Shown here: one piece after another, positions 12,013-22,441 of the stretch
Numbering within the stretch: the first letter of the stretch is position 1
How the letters are laid out: every line of letters starts with the position of its first letter
Assembly (NCBI GenBank): GCA_947561585.1
Contig: CANNZV010002615.1
Coordinates: forward strand, 1-64,000
Source: Caprella mutica
Lineage: Eukaryota > Arthropoda > Malacostraca > Amphipoda > Caprellidae
Direction: 5' to 3'
DNA: 64,000 nucleotides
The notes under the pieces: generated by a model
Databases searched by the model: none
Seen by the model: the letters and a program-made list of their open reading frames with translations, nothing else
Told to the model about the DNA's origin: nothing
Position numbers and translations under genes: made by a program

Positions 12013-12956
12013 AGAGAATATACCGTACCAGGTCCAGACAGCCCTAATTGCTGTAGACTATAGTTTATGAACCTTCGAATGAAAGATAAGTTGCAGTTAC
12101 GTCTACCCATCAGACGTCGTAATGGACAGGTAGAAAACAACAGGTACTATCCCTACCACAAGTAAATATACCCGACAAAAAGTAATCGAGACATATAGAC
12201 CTCAAAAACTTCAGTATTCATTTTTTTAGAGTTCAGACAGGTCATCATTTTGTTTTGAAATTTTCAGTGTCTTCTTTTTTTGAGAGATGGTTGACGGGTC
12301 CTTTCGAATCTACCAGACATATCTTCTTTTTTTTTTGATTGGTATGTAGAAACCTGACAGCTTAGATTGATGTGAAAAAACCTTATTACGTCTCTACCAA
12401 TAGCGATGAATGGAGAAATCGAGTAGACGAATTACGAAGTTTGAAATTCATAATCGGCAGATTGTCTGTAATTTTCATACGGTAAATATTGATGGTATTT
12501 TATTGTCAAATATCATAATAAAAACAGGATATTTTAGCGGGAATGTCCGACGAAACACGATAGACTAAAAGTGTTTTAAATTTATGATAAATTACTATTG
12601 TATTTTGGTCTAATAATTTATTGTCGTAGATAAATGATCTTTTTTATTATCGATTATAATCACCGATAGAAAACAAACGATTATATTTTTTGTGAAACGA
12701 TTGATTTACATTATAGTTCATTCGATTAATTAATTTATTAAACTATTCTTATATCACCATTGTTATTTTCAATTAATAATTCATTAATTTTCGCATGACT
12801 GACATTTTTATAATTTGGTACACTGGGTATAACAACAACAACCTGTGTATCTGATCTGTGTGTACTGTATGTGTATCTACAGTTTACAAATAAAGATGAT
12901 GAAAATCAAACAATAGAAATGAATATTCATGGAAGATCACAAATACAGTACATATG

Positions 12957-13112
12957 TAATTATGTATCTATCATATATATGACATGCATATGTATCTATC
13001 ATATATATGACATACATATGTATCTATCACATATATGACATGCATATGTATCTATCATATATATGACATGCATATGTATCTATCATATATATGACATGCA
13101 TATATGTATGTA
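12957..13112. repeat. Minisatellite, about 29-bp unit, 5 copies
   Basis: Unit CATATGTATCTATCATATAT followed by ATGACATG. Confidence 0.9.
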
Positions 13113-13115
13113 TCT

Positions 13116-13957
13116 TCTGTGAGATTGGCAAATATAAGTTTGTTAATATCGCATAACTATAAACATATTAGAAAATTTTAATTAACGGTAGAACTCTCCT
13201 ATAATGAAGTCCTTTATAGTGAACCATCCTGTTTAGTATATAATAATAGAAAAAATGGTATCTAATATAGAGCAGTTGGTCAGAAATTCATTGTTAGGTC
13301 CAGATTTTTCTCTTTATTCCTGATGATGAATAGAAATCCTTCTAGTTTTAGTTCATTATAGAGGAGTTCTAATAGAACAAATCCACCATAATGAAGTCTA
13401 AATATCTATAAGCATTACAATATGTTTTTTTTTAAATGTGAAATTAGTAAACTGTCATAAAATTATCACTGATTACTTTTCTTTTCAAGAAATCATTTAA
13501 GAAACACGTAAAATAGAACATTTTTTATGTACCGTCTTTTTAGTTGAATCAGACATTTTATAGCAAGATGAGGTTCACATATTCAGTTCACTTTGCTACA
13601 GTTGATTGCACTGCTTGATGTGGGACACTGGACTATCTAAACTACCTACCTACACATATAGCCACTGGAAACTTGCAAGTAAAAGTTTAAAGTAGCCTTG
13701 GTGAACTCTTAGAGGTAATGTACATACAGGGAAAACGTGCTGGAAAGTTGCATCCATTGATATAGCATCAAGATTTCTCTCGTCAAACCAAGGTACATTC
13801 AGTAAGCGATTTCACATTTTCCAACGTATACGAAATGAATGTACATTTTAACTCCCAAATTCGTATCCATAATAACTGCAGGTATACACATCAAAATAAC
13901 AAGTTAAATATCTTTTGAATATTAAACTCAGTTTAAGAACTAGAAGGTAAAACTTAC
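13116..13957. other. Putative first-intron sequence of a minus-strand gene
   Basis: This lies downstream, in the minus direction, of the donor at 13956-13957. No second exon with a convincing acceptor was found. A short open stretch near 13750-13810 (minus) is noted but has no acceptor near it. Confidence 0.35.
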
Positions 13958-14011
13958 ACTGCCTCTCCAAAATGCAACCCGACTGAATATATTCTGCAGC
14001 GGAGTCTTCAT
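13958..14011 (-). CDS. First coding exon of an unidentified minus-strand gene
   Basis: On the minus strand an ATG at 14011 in good context (ACC before it) opens an 18-codon frame, MKTPLQNIFSRVAFWRGS, that ends exactly in phase 0 at a consensus donor GTAAGT (13952-13957). Upstream is a GC-richer patch with CCAAT boxes in the same orientation, so start, donor and promoter agree. The peptide is basic with a hydrophobic/aromatic character but too short to assign. The continuation would lie at lower coordinates; none of the sequence down to position 1 gave a second exon I could defend, so the intron may be long or the exons small. Exon and strand are moderately secure; the gene's identity is unknown. 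Confidence 0.45.
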
Positions 14012-14019
14012 GGTGTTTG

Positions 14020-14345
14020 GCAACCGCTTCCAGATGCAGGCAACAGCGGCTAAGGCAGTAAAATGCACTTGATAAACTAGCTTCAAGAGAGGGACTGCAG
14101 ATCTAACCTCGCGTCACCAGCTCGCTAACAGACTGACTTTACAAAGGACAAGGTGATAGAGTGACCGTGGTGCGGTTACCTTCTGCAGTAGTGACGTAAG
14201 GTGTACCTACAAACGGTCGTGATTGGTGGAATGAATACTTGCTGTACAATTCTTAACGTTCATTGGCTGACAGTTACTTATAGTTTAGTTGACGCAGTGT
14301 AAACTGTCTCAGCGACCTCCTTATTCGCGATATCGCATAAACGTT
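14020..14345 (-). promoter_or_regulatory. Promoter-like region of the minus-strand gene
   Basis: Noticeably GC-richer than its surroundings. Contains inverted CCAAT boxes (GTGATTGGTGG near 14219 and TTCATTGGCTGAC near 14258), a GTGACGTAAGG CRE-like site near 14191 and a CpG-containing TATTCGCGATATCG near 14323. On the minus strand these lie upstream of the ATG at 14011. The start point is not determinable by eye; no TATA box was seen. Confidence 0.45.
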
Positions 14346-15026
14346 TCCTGTCATTTTGAGGTTTTTCTCTTATTCTACATAAGTTGTAAGATAGTGCAAT
14401 AACAACAAACTGGTTGTGAACGCAAGGAGTGTTAGCTAGGGGTACGTACCCGTACATTGCTTCCTGGAACTAAAATGATTAATTCAAAGTTAGTCATGGG
14501 AAATCCTGCATCAACTGTAATGCAATTTCCGTAGTTAATACGTAATCTTAAAGACGATACATATTTATATCCTTAGTGCTGAATATATATTGTTAAAATT
14601 ATTTTATCTTGACCCTTTATCGCCCAAGTTGATTTATGCGGGGAAATGGTTTTTTTATCGTTATTCAGTTATTTTCAGGACGCCATTGATAATATATGAA
14701 GAAAAAAATATAATTTGTATCATTATGATAATATTTTTTTATCAATTATTCCCCTAATTGGAAAATGGGAACTTACGTTTTAAAAATGACGGGTCTTGCC
14801 TTATTTACCGAAAACTAATTCGCCGAACCGGATTCTCCGAATACGTGTTTGCCGAATCCCAAATTTGCTGAAAACAGTTTTACCGAAATATATGTAGATT
14901 AGTCGAACGACAAAGTTACCGAAAGACATATATGACGAAAATAAAACTTCATTAATTTCATATCATTTCGCTAACTTCATATATTTCATATTAATATAAA
15001 AAATATTAATATGAAAAATAGATTAC

Positions 15027-15267
15027 TACACTGGGAAAAATTGCGAGTCAGCCTGACTCATCGTTTGAGACAATGCTGGCAAAACTCCAATATTGGAGTC
15101 TTTTTTCTTGATTGACTCTACCTGAGTCAATCTGACTATGAATTAGGAGTCAATACGACTCTTTTTTTTTGAGTAAGATATTAGAATGAGTCAAATTGAG
15201 TTGGTTATCGGGACAAACAGAAAACTCAAACTTTGAGTCAATTTGACTCTTATTTTCTTCAGCGTAA
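15027..15267. mobile_element. Nested MITE with GAGTCA palindromes
   Basis: Termini TACACTGGGAAAAATT and the inverse of TTTTCTTCAGCGTA match at most positions. The interior carries repeated GAGTCAATNTGACTC-type palindromes (15046, 15121, 15155, 15235). No coding. Confidence 0.5.
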
Positions 15268-15546
15268 TAAAGGGTAGATAGGAATAAATGTTCTTAACTC
15301 TAACGAATTCATTCATGCAAGTCATGCAAATGTTGAAGCCAGAGGTATTTTGGGAAGATATAAGCATAACTAATAGTTATTTTATTCAAGAGTAACAATT
15401 TCAAATGATATTAAATATAATAATGAGTAACTCATTTGAAAGCAAGAGTGTATGCAATACACCAATTAGATATTATAAAATTGAGTCAAAATTGAAACTT
15501 TTATCAATTGTGTTTACTTACATATAATACTAAAGTAAAGATAAAT

Positions 15547-15905
15547 AGTATCAAAGGTAAGGATTGGTAGTAAAGTAAGGATTGGTAGTAAAGTAAGGAT
15601 TGGTAGTAAGGTAAGGATTGGTAGTAAGGAAAGGATTGGTAGTAAGGAAAGGATTGGTAGTAAGGTAAGGATTGGAAGTAAGGTAAGGATTGGTAGTAAG
15701 GTAAGGATTGGTAGTAAAGTAAGGATTGGTAGTAAGGTAAGGATTGGTAGTAAGGTAAGGATTGGTAGTAAGGAAAGGATAGGTAGTAAGGAAAGGATTG
15801 GTAGTAAAGTAAGGATTGGTAGTAAAGTAAGGATTGGTAGTAAGGTAAGGATTGGTAGTAAGGAAAGGATTGGTAGTAAGGAAAGGATTGGTAGTAAGGA
15901 AGGGT
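15547..15905. repeat. Minisatellite, 18-bp unit, about 20 copies
   Basis: Unit GGATTGGTAGTAAGGTAA with AAAG/AAGG variants. The unit is divisible by 3, which produces a 157-codon minus-strand frame of no evident significance. Confidence 0.95.
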
Positions 15906-16360
15906 TAGGTGTTTAATAACTAATAAGGATAGGTGAAGGCATTCAAATGCGGAACAGCGATAAAAAACTGCGTTCAATGGAAGAAATGTAATATGTTCCT
16001 AAAACTGACTGACTAATACTTGATTAAAATGCTTGTGTTTTTTTTTAAAGAAGCATTATTTGTTGGTATAAAGATTAACAATTACAATGATTTACAAAGA
16101 GACAGATTAAAGGATCATTTAGTGTAACTAAGGGATATGATTTCGTTTCATTTCTTTAACTTTTGTGTAATTTCACATTTTGTTCCAAATACGTCTTTCG
16201 GCAAATCCTCACTTCGGCGATTCTGTTTGCGGCTAATTTCATTCTCGTCAAATTCGTATTCGGAGAATCCGGTTCGATAAATTAGGGTTCGGCGAATTAG
16301 TTTTCGTTGAATTTGGTTTCCGGAAATCCGTTTTCGGCAAATCCACCGGATACCGGTAAT

Positions 16361-16868
16361 GACATGTTGATTTTCTAACGAGGTAAACTTATCTAATCTT
16401 TATAATTGAATGGATGAAGCGAAATAGATAGTACTTTCTTTAAAATCTGCTCATTTATGGTTTACAAAATGTTAAGAATTGGCACACAAGTCAAAAACTG
16501 CATGCTGTAGCCAGAATAAAAATGCATTAAAAAACTGAGCAATCAATTTTATTTACCATTGTTCATTTCAGTGAGAAGAGAGTCTTAGAGACCCGTTTCA
16601 CACTTGCGTTTGGAATACTCTTAATTTTTTTTTTTTTTTTGATGAAAAGTACAAAAAAGTGAACAATAATTCATCAAGCCCTTTTATAATTTGTTAAAGA
16701 TAGGATATATTCTATCTTCAGAAAGTAAATATATGGGTTAATATATACAGACCTCAGTCACGATGAATGGCCAATAGTCGCAAACTTTATCATCCGGAGA
16801 GCTATTAGGCCAAATGTCCTTTCAGACAAACAAGGAAAGATTCTTCCTGTGGGAAAGTCTGCACTTGT
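16361..16868. other. Spacer with one unassigned open stretch
   Basis: Mostly AT-rich. On the plus strand 16729-16911 is open for 60 codons and is GC-richer from 16750 to 16870, with an AG just before 16751; the peptide includes DEWPIVANFIIRRAIRP. I do not recognise it. It ends where the ATTCCACC words begin and may be a coding relic. Confidence 0.25.
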
Positions 16869-16869
16869 T

Positions 16870-16985
16870 TTGATCGGGGCCGGAAAATTCCCCCGAGGAA
16901 AGTTCTACTAGGAAGATTCCACCAGCGTTTAATGCCAAGAGTGTAAAATTCCACCATAAAAGATTCCACCATTTCAAATAGAAAA
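16870..16985. repeat. ATTCCACC word cluster (possible foldback end)
   Basis: Degenerate words GAAAATTCCCCC, GAAGATTCCACC, AAAATTCCACC and AAGATTCCACC follow one another. The organisation is like the word clusters at the ends of the foldback elements, but I did not find the opposite end. Confidence 0.35.
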
Positions 16986-17252
16986 GTAAATCACATATGT
17001 TATCATAGATTCCGAGTAATGATGCCTTAAAATGTTAAATGTATAAGGTTAGGTTAGCGGGTCAGTTTAGGGGGTCTGGTGGGACGTGCCCGCAGGTTAG
17101 GTTTGATAGAGAAAAAATTATACAACTCTTAAGTCTAAGTGATGTAAAATGAATGCAATATATGTTTTCACCATATGAGATACTTGTAATCTATACTTAT
17201 AATTTCTTAAACATTTAATTTATATAATATCGTGAGTTACCACCAAAGTCAC

Positions 17253-17506
17253 TTATATTTTAAAATCAGTTTTATATGGAATGAAATTCATCATCATGAG
17301 GTGGAATAAGTGTCGCAGGCAATAGTTCGAGTATTCTGCCGATTTGGATCTTCGACAACAAGGAAATTTTTCATCGTCAAATATACGAACATGTTCTCCT
17401 TGGTTTTTAAGATGTTTGAGAAGCTTTGGGCATCTTAAAACCCTAATGGGTCTTGAACGAACAGTGAGGAGGTTTTGGCATCTCCTACGATGCAACGACA
17501 ATTGAA
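17253..17506 (-). pseudogene. Tc1/mariner-type transposase relic, middle part
   Basis: The minus-strand frame includes QNLLTVRSRPIRVLRCPKLL followed by KHLKNQGEHVRIFDDEKF. After a frame change, NFLVVEDPNRQNTRTIA continues the homology. This matches the linker and first catalytic-aspartate region of Tc1/mariner (IS630-superfamily) transposases, where a pattern like RxxLLNxLKH...VxIFSDEKxF...NRQNDR is usual; here the D of DEK is retained. It is broken by at least one frameshift and lacks the later catalytic region. The N-terminal part of the same protein lies at 18582-18831, separated by the foldback element at 17508-18577. Confidence 0.65.
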
Positions 17507-17507
17507 C

Positions 17508-18577
17508 CCGGACAATTCGTCGCCGGACAACTCCTCGCCTGGACAATTCGACCTCGGACAATTCGTCGCCAGACAATTCATCGCCTGGACAATTCGTACC
17601 GGACAACTCGTCGGCGGACAATTCATCCCCGGAAAATTCGTAGCCGGACAATTCGTCGCCGATTGAAAATAAAAGAGATGTAATTTATTATTACTCTTAG
17701 AAAATTACAAATAAAATCAGTAAATATAAAATTACATTTTTTTAGTATAATATATTTTTCGCAAATATTAAAAAAGTATTCAAATTTAAACAAAAAGACA
17801 AATATTTAAATGCTCATATAGACAGTATAGAAAAACAAGCTATTACCTAACATTGCTATATTACAGCAAAGAAAATGTTAACATTGATGTACAAAATAAC
17901 TGAAACAAGACTAAACTGTAACACAAGTTTAACCGTTTCTCTTTGTTGGCAGTACAAACAATTGATTTATTATTCCCATGCCAATTTTAAAACAAAGAAA
18001 TATTAATAAATTATGTTTAAAATTTGCAAACTCTAGGCAACAATATTTCAGATTTGAGAAATGAAATTTAACTAAATTAAGTCAAAATTTTATTTTGTGA
18101 GCAACGGCCTTCGAAAAAATATTTTATTATTTGCATTTTAGTTGCTGATCACATTTAAGATATGTTCATTCTTATCCTGTATTTTTTGATGGATTTTAGC
18201 ACTTTGAAGATGTAGTTGAAATTTAGCAATAGCTTGATTTTCTTTAAATTTAAAGCATCAATGTAAACCCAAAAATTTGAATAAATTATACTTAGCGAAC
18301 CATTCAATGACGAGTAGAATGGTAGTACTGTCCTTTTCATTAAAAATATTATTATAATAAAAATATAGTTATATATATTTATTGATTATATTTGTAATTA
18401 TCAATATATTATGAGGTAAAAGTGCATTATACCAACCACTTGTTTTGTTAATAAAATTAGCTCCCTTTAAATGAATGCAGTTTCACCAATTATAATTATA
18501 TTATACATTACATCTCTTATTTTCAATCGGTGACGAATTATCCGTGGACGAATTGTCCGGCGGCGAATTGTCCGGAC
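17508..18577. mobile_element. Foldback element E1 (GGACAATTCGTCGCC words)
   Basis: 17508-17664 is a degenerate tandem of about 15-bp words GGACAATTCGTCGCC; 18531-18577 carries the inverse words. Inside them the arms continue as CGCCGATTGAAAATAA plus GAGATGTAA and the exact inverse near 18506-18533. The interior is AT-rich and non-coding. The element sits inside a Tc1/mariner transposase relic, whose halves flank it in the same orientation. A degraded target duplication (GTTGCATCG / GTTAGATAG on the minus strand) is possible. Confidence 0.72.
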
Positions 18578-18581
18578 ACCT

Positions 18582-18831
18582 ATCTAACGTAAAACTTCAT
18601 AGCCAAGTCTTCATTGCCTGCATGTTGATGGATTTGATGCTAATATCGCGTCTTATGGCTAGTTTTGACATCCAATCATTTGAGTCTGCCTTGAACTACT
18701 TTTTCAGTCCCATCAAAAAAGTATTGGTTTGGATTTTGATTCTTTTGAGGGCTGTGGCGACTTCTTTCAACTGTACCCTCGACATCAAACTTGGCCACGA
18801 CTCGATAAACTATCGTCTTTACGTGCTCTAA
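18582..18831 (-). pseudogene. Tc1/mariner-type transposase relic, N-terminal part
   Basis: The minus-strand frame contains TIVYRVVAKFDVEGTVERS and later NEDLAMKFYVR, with two in-frame stops between. These match the helix-turn-helix region (TVYRVVKRF...GTVER) and the end of the DNA-binding domain (NEDLGMKSYVR) of Tc1/mariner transposases. The reading direction and order place it directly before the relic at 17253-17506. Dead because of the stops and the insertion. Confidence 0.68.
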
Positions 18832-18840
18832 GTAATGTCA

Positions 18841-19250
18841 GAAGAAGAGCTCCCATGCGTCTAGTTTCGAGTACTAATATTCGTCACTGAGATTATACCT
18901 TGTTAAGCGAAACTTTTCTAAATATTACTATATTATCTTCTAGAATATGGTTTTAATGTTATCTGAAAAAATATCCTAGTTCTAGAAGAATGATTTGAAA
19001 ATAAAGCGAATTACAAAATAATCCAAATTTACCTGCGATACCTGTATATTGTATAAGCGCATATGACAATATATATTTACAATAAATAATAATAGCTACG
19101 GTAATTAAAGTATCAATAACGGAATGAGAAAAACCGGACGAAAATTTAAATAAGTTATTTTAGAAAAACACAAAATAACATTAAAATCTACTCATTGTGA
19201 AGAAACGTGTTCCCTCCACCATTAATACATTTTTAATACTCATATATAAA
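18841..19250. other. AT-rich spacer, nothing recognised
   Basis: No splice-supported exon or repeat family recognised. Confidence 0.5.
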
Positions 19251-19253
19251 TAC

Positions 19254-19550
19254 AAAATGACCTTGACCTTTAAAATGATCTCCCAAAATTTAATGAATTG
19301 GTTCCTGAATAATGACAATCGTCCCACAAAATTTCAGGCAATATACTTTAATACTTTTTCGAGTTATAAATGACCTTGACCTTTGACCTGATCGCTCCCA
19401 AAATCTAATTGACTGGTTTTTGAACATTGACCAATCATCCCACCAAATTTCAGGCAATTTGGTAGAAGATTTTTTGAGTAAAGCTAATAACCAGATTACA
19501 AATGAATAAATACCGCCTAAAATAAAACTTTCCGCAATCTGCGAAGGTAA
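19254..19550 (+). mobile_element. SINE-like repeat, two body units, no tRNA head
   Basis: Two roughly 120-bp units of the form CTCCCAAAATCTAAT ... CACCAAATTTCAGGCAATT ... GAGTTATAAATGACCTTGAC. The tail ends CTTTCCGCAATCTGCGAA, shared with the element at 44925-45180. The 5' tRNA-like head seen in the other copies is absent, so this copy is probably 5' truncated. Confidence 0.6.
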
Positions 19551-19581
19551 AAATAAGAATTATACTAATTCAATGTACCTA

Positions 19582-19622
19582 CATCTAAACTCTACATCTA
19601 AACTCTACATCTAAACTCTACC
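19582..19622. repeat. Short 13-bp tandem
   Basis: ACATCTAAACTCT three times in a row. Confidence 0.85.
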
Positions 19623-19699
19623 TCGAAAGTAGAATAATAAATTTCTCTCTTCATCTCAATAACATTGAAAATAAGGATGTTTCATCATGTTCTTCTATC

Positions 19700-20330
19700 C
19701 AGTACACTTTTAGGTATCCAGGTAACACTTTTGGGTATCCAGGTAACACTTTTGGGTATCCAGGTAACACTTTTGGGTATCCAGGTAACACTTTTGGGTA
19801 TCCAGGTAACACTTTTGGGTATCCAGGTAACACTTTTGGGTATCCAGGTAACACTTTTAGGTATCCAGGTAACACTTTTAGGTATCCAGGTAACACTTTT
19901 GGGTATCCAGGTAACACTTTTGGGTATCCAGGTAATACTTTTGGGTATCCAGGTAACACTTTTAGGTATCCAGGTAACACTCTTAGGTATCCAGGTAACA
20001 CTTTTAGGTATCCAGGTAACACTCTTAGGTATCCAGGTAACACTTTTAGGTATCCAGGTAACACTTTTAGGTATCCAGGTAACACTCTTAGGTATCCAGG
20101 TAACACTTTTAGGTATCCAGGAACACTCTTAGGTATCCAGGTAACACTCTTAGGTATCCAGGTAACACTTTTAGGTATCCAGGTAACACTCTTAGGTATC
20201 CAGGTAACACTTTTAGGTATCCAGGTAACACTCTTAGGTATCCAGGTAACACTTTTAGGTATCCAGGTAACACTCTTAGGTATCCAGGTAACACTCTTAG
20301 GTATCTAGACTAAGTTTTCAGGTATCCAGA
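19700..20330. repeat. Minisatellite, 21-bp unit, about 30 copies
   Basis: Unit GGTATCCAGGTAACACTTTT plus one base, with TTTTAGG/TTTTGGG/CTCTTAGG variants. One unit lacks two bases near 20122, which shifts the fortuitous open frames on both strands. The last two units are strongly diverged. Confidence 0.96.
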
Positions 20331-20639
20331 CTTCACTTTCAGGTATCTAGACTAAGCATTCAGGTAAAACTGTACACCAGTGTTGCAAATTCAGGTCATC
20401 ACAACAGTTTACATCACCAAAGCTAACACCTGTTCTATTCATTCCATAACACCTGTGTCCACACTGACACAGAGTCATACCTGTCTTTCCATCAATAGGT
20501 ATGTAGGTATGTTGAATGTTGTATGTGTGTCAATGGAATTTGGGATAAATAAGTTTTTTTTCTTCAATTATAAATTACCAAATCAAAAAGCAATTAATTT
20601 TTAAATTAGTGCATTATCAGTGATACCATTTAGTTAAAT

Positions 20640-20866
20640 TTACGGTAAATTCCTAGTTCACGTCCCTATTTCATTTACGGACGTGAACCAGGAACCAATC
20701 CATATACCCTTTTCCTAGTTCACGTCCCCATTTCATTTAGGGACGTGAACTAGGAACCAATCCATATTCTCCCTTCCTAGTTGACGTCCCCATTTCATTT
20801 AGGGACGTGAACTAGGAACCAATCCAAATACCCCCTTCCTAGTTCACGTCCCTAATTTGATTTAGT
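20640..20866. repeat. Tandem of 4 hairpin units (family D)
   Basis: Each unit is a near-palindrome: CCTAGTTCACGTCCC, a short loop ATTTCATTTA, then GGGACGTGAACTAGG, joined by AACCAATCCATATNCCC. Relatives occur at 37537-37577 and 38576-38690 inside element E2. Each copy can form a perfect 15-bp stem. Confidence 0.85.
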
Positions 20867-20904
20867 GGCGTAACCAAATAAACAGTTAAATAGTTAGAAT
20901 GTTT

Positions 20905-21192
20905 AACTAGAAACTACAGATTATCTGTGGTAACACATCAGGTCGTCCTGAAGATCTTGTGAAAGACTATCTCATAAACGTCACTGTTGAGTCACTGGGG
21001 CCAGCCCTAGAAACCATATGGGGCGCAATTGGCGAACGTTATGATAACAAAATGGCTGCATCACAGTTACTCATAGATTACCTGAAGAAACTCCCACCCA
21101 TTCATCTATTTATGATGAGGATTCCATCACAAGCTTTTTGGATGCATGCAGAAATGCTTTTTTTCAATGGAATTCTGCCCTCAGCAAGAGTT
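20905..21192 (+). pseudogene. BEL/Pao-type gag-like relic
   Basis: A frame beginning near LQIICGNTSGRPEDL runs through ALETIWGAIGERYDN and LLIDYLKKLPPI, then continues after a +1 shift as IYDEDSITSFLDACRNAF. Spacing and residues (L-x-x-C-x-G ... ALE-x-L-x-RYG ... LLxxLxxLPPI) resemble the DUF1759 region of BEL/Pao retrotransposon gag proteins. The shift and the lack of downstream pol show it is a fragment. Assignment by pattern only. Confidence 0.38.
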
Positions 21193-21354
21193 TACTATAA
21201 TCACTATTGTATCAATATTGATGTATTAATAGTTTTGTATTTTTCACCATATACGTAACAAAAGTAGACGAACGCAATGGTAATTTTACAAAATTCATAA
21301 CGTAAGTAGTTTCTGAGATATATCAAATCAAAGTTGGGTTCCGTTTTTTTGACC

Positions 21355-21512
21355 CACCCTCAAGAGGGAATTCAAATGCTTCCTGGAAAACTCTCAGCTT
21401 CTATTCGTTGTAGATGGAGAACATCTGGAGTCAAGAGAAGGGCTTCTTCTTTTCGGTTTAGGCGGCTTTGTCCAAAACCACATGAAGCTGGTTATTGGAT
21501 GACCGGGGAGGG
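21355..21512 (+). pseudogene. Unassigned coding-like relic
   Basis: A plus-strand frame contains EFKCFLENSQLLFVVDGEHL followed by ESREGLLLFGLGGFVQ and a stop (TGA at 21500). Its composition is coding-like compared with its surroundings, and it sits 160 bp after the gag-like relic, directly before foldback element K. I do not recognise the family. Confidence 0.2.
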
Positions 21513-21524
21513 GATTCCAGGACA

Positions 21525-22433
21525 ATAAACCCTCGTGCAAAAAAAAAAACCCGTGGTCAAAACCCCCCGTGCAATAAACCCCCCCCCCCCCGACAAATAC
21601 CCCCCGGACAAAAACCCCCAAGCCAAAAAAACCCCGATGCAAAAAAACCCCGGTCTATATAAATAGCATAATTCATTTTTATTAATATATTAAACATTAT
21701 TCAATGCGAACCAATAATTATTACATTTTCTTCGAAAATATGACAAATTTTTTGCAAAATAAGGTATACCCAATTACCTATTTTATAGTAAAAATAAGTA
21801 CAGTATACATTTTGTCACTATCAAACCTGGCCAAGGGGGGGGAAAATGTGTAATAATTATAAGCTTATCTTAAGATATGCTTATAATTATTGAGTATAAA
21901 CGTATCTTAAGATAATTGTACAGTGACTGCACAATTATCTTAAGATAATTGTGCTGTACACTGTGCTGAACACTGGGACAGCACAGTTAAGTTGTAGAAT
22001 CCGACGTTGCGACTGAAGGTGCTCTTTTGTCTGACATTTTTTAAATGTCTAAATTTTTTACAAAAAACTTTTATTTGATAATGAAGTACCTTGGCTATAA
22101 TATATAAACCCAATTTCCTACTAAGGAACTAATTTTCCAAAAAGAGGGTCCTTTTTGAAGAATTGTTTCCATACTTTCGCCCCACCCCCGCACTGATAAA
22201 CATTCACATAACTTATAAATTCTTAAATTATTTCATATAACTTATATCATCTTAATTATTTACTTTAATTTCTCTTTAAAAGCGTTGCTTTGATTAGACC
22301 ACCTACACAAAACACCTTTACTGCATGTTGTCTTCATTCAGTACGCATACTTAATGGGGGTCAAACTACCGCGAGTCTAATAACCGGGGGTCAAATTCCC
22401 AGGTAGCCAAATAACCGGGGGTCAATTAAATAA
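21525..22433. mobile_element. Foldback-type element K with CCCCCGG words
   Basis: The left end (21525-21655) is a run of degenerate words such as ACAAATACCCCC, ACAAAAACCCCC and GCAAAAAAACCCC; the right end (22360-22433) carries inverse-type words ATAACCGGGGGTCAA. CCAGGACA occurs as a direct repeat at 21517-21524 and 22434-22441, a candidate 8-bp target duplication. The interior contains a perfect 26-bp palindrome (21929-21954, half GCACAATTATCTT). No coding. Homopolymer runs here (C at 21577-21590) may be imprecise in the assembly. Confidence 0.5.
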
Positions 22434-22441
22434 CCAGGACA

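Larger units (their letters stand above)
11387..12685. mobile_element. 1.3 kb composite element with inverted family A arms
   Basis: The left arm starts TTGTTTGTTTTCTATCGGTG and the right arm ends CACCGATAGAAAACAAACG, its inverse. Both arms are family A sequences (compare 3257-3464). Between them lie a nested palindromic insert (11479-11652), a 20-bp minisatellite (11741-12012) and about 450 bp of unique sequence (12040-12480). No open frame of note. It looks like a foldback-type non-autonomous transposon. Confidence 0.6.
14810..16360. mobile_element. Foldback-type element, TTTGCCGAA words at both ends
   Basis: 14810-14935 contains repeated words of the form TTCGCCGAA, TTTGCCGAA and TTTACCGAA; 16195-16360 contains the inverse words (TTCGGCAAA, TTCGGCGAA). 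A longer match pairs CGAACCGGATTCTCCGAATA with its inverse near 16258-16282. Inside are a nested MITE (15027-15267) and an 18-bp minisatellite (15547-15905). A possible direct repeat AATGAC flanks the ends (about 14787 and 16359). No transposase is encoded. Confidence 0.6.

Noticed and set aside
13750..13810. Minus-strand exon NVPWFDERNLDAISMDATF ending at GTATGT
   Set aside because: Open and followed by a donor-like sequence, but there is no acceptor near its start and no match I recognise.
15504..15977. 157-codon Tyr/Leu/Pro/Ser-rich minus-strand frame
   Set aside because: 18-bp minisatellite read in frame inside a foldback element.
19651..20132. 151- and 155-codon frames on both strands
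   Set aside because: 21-bp minisatellite; the frames break where one unit loses two bases.
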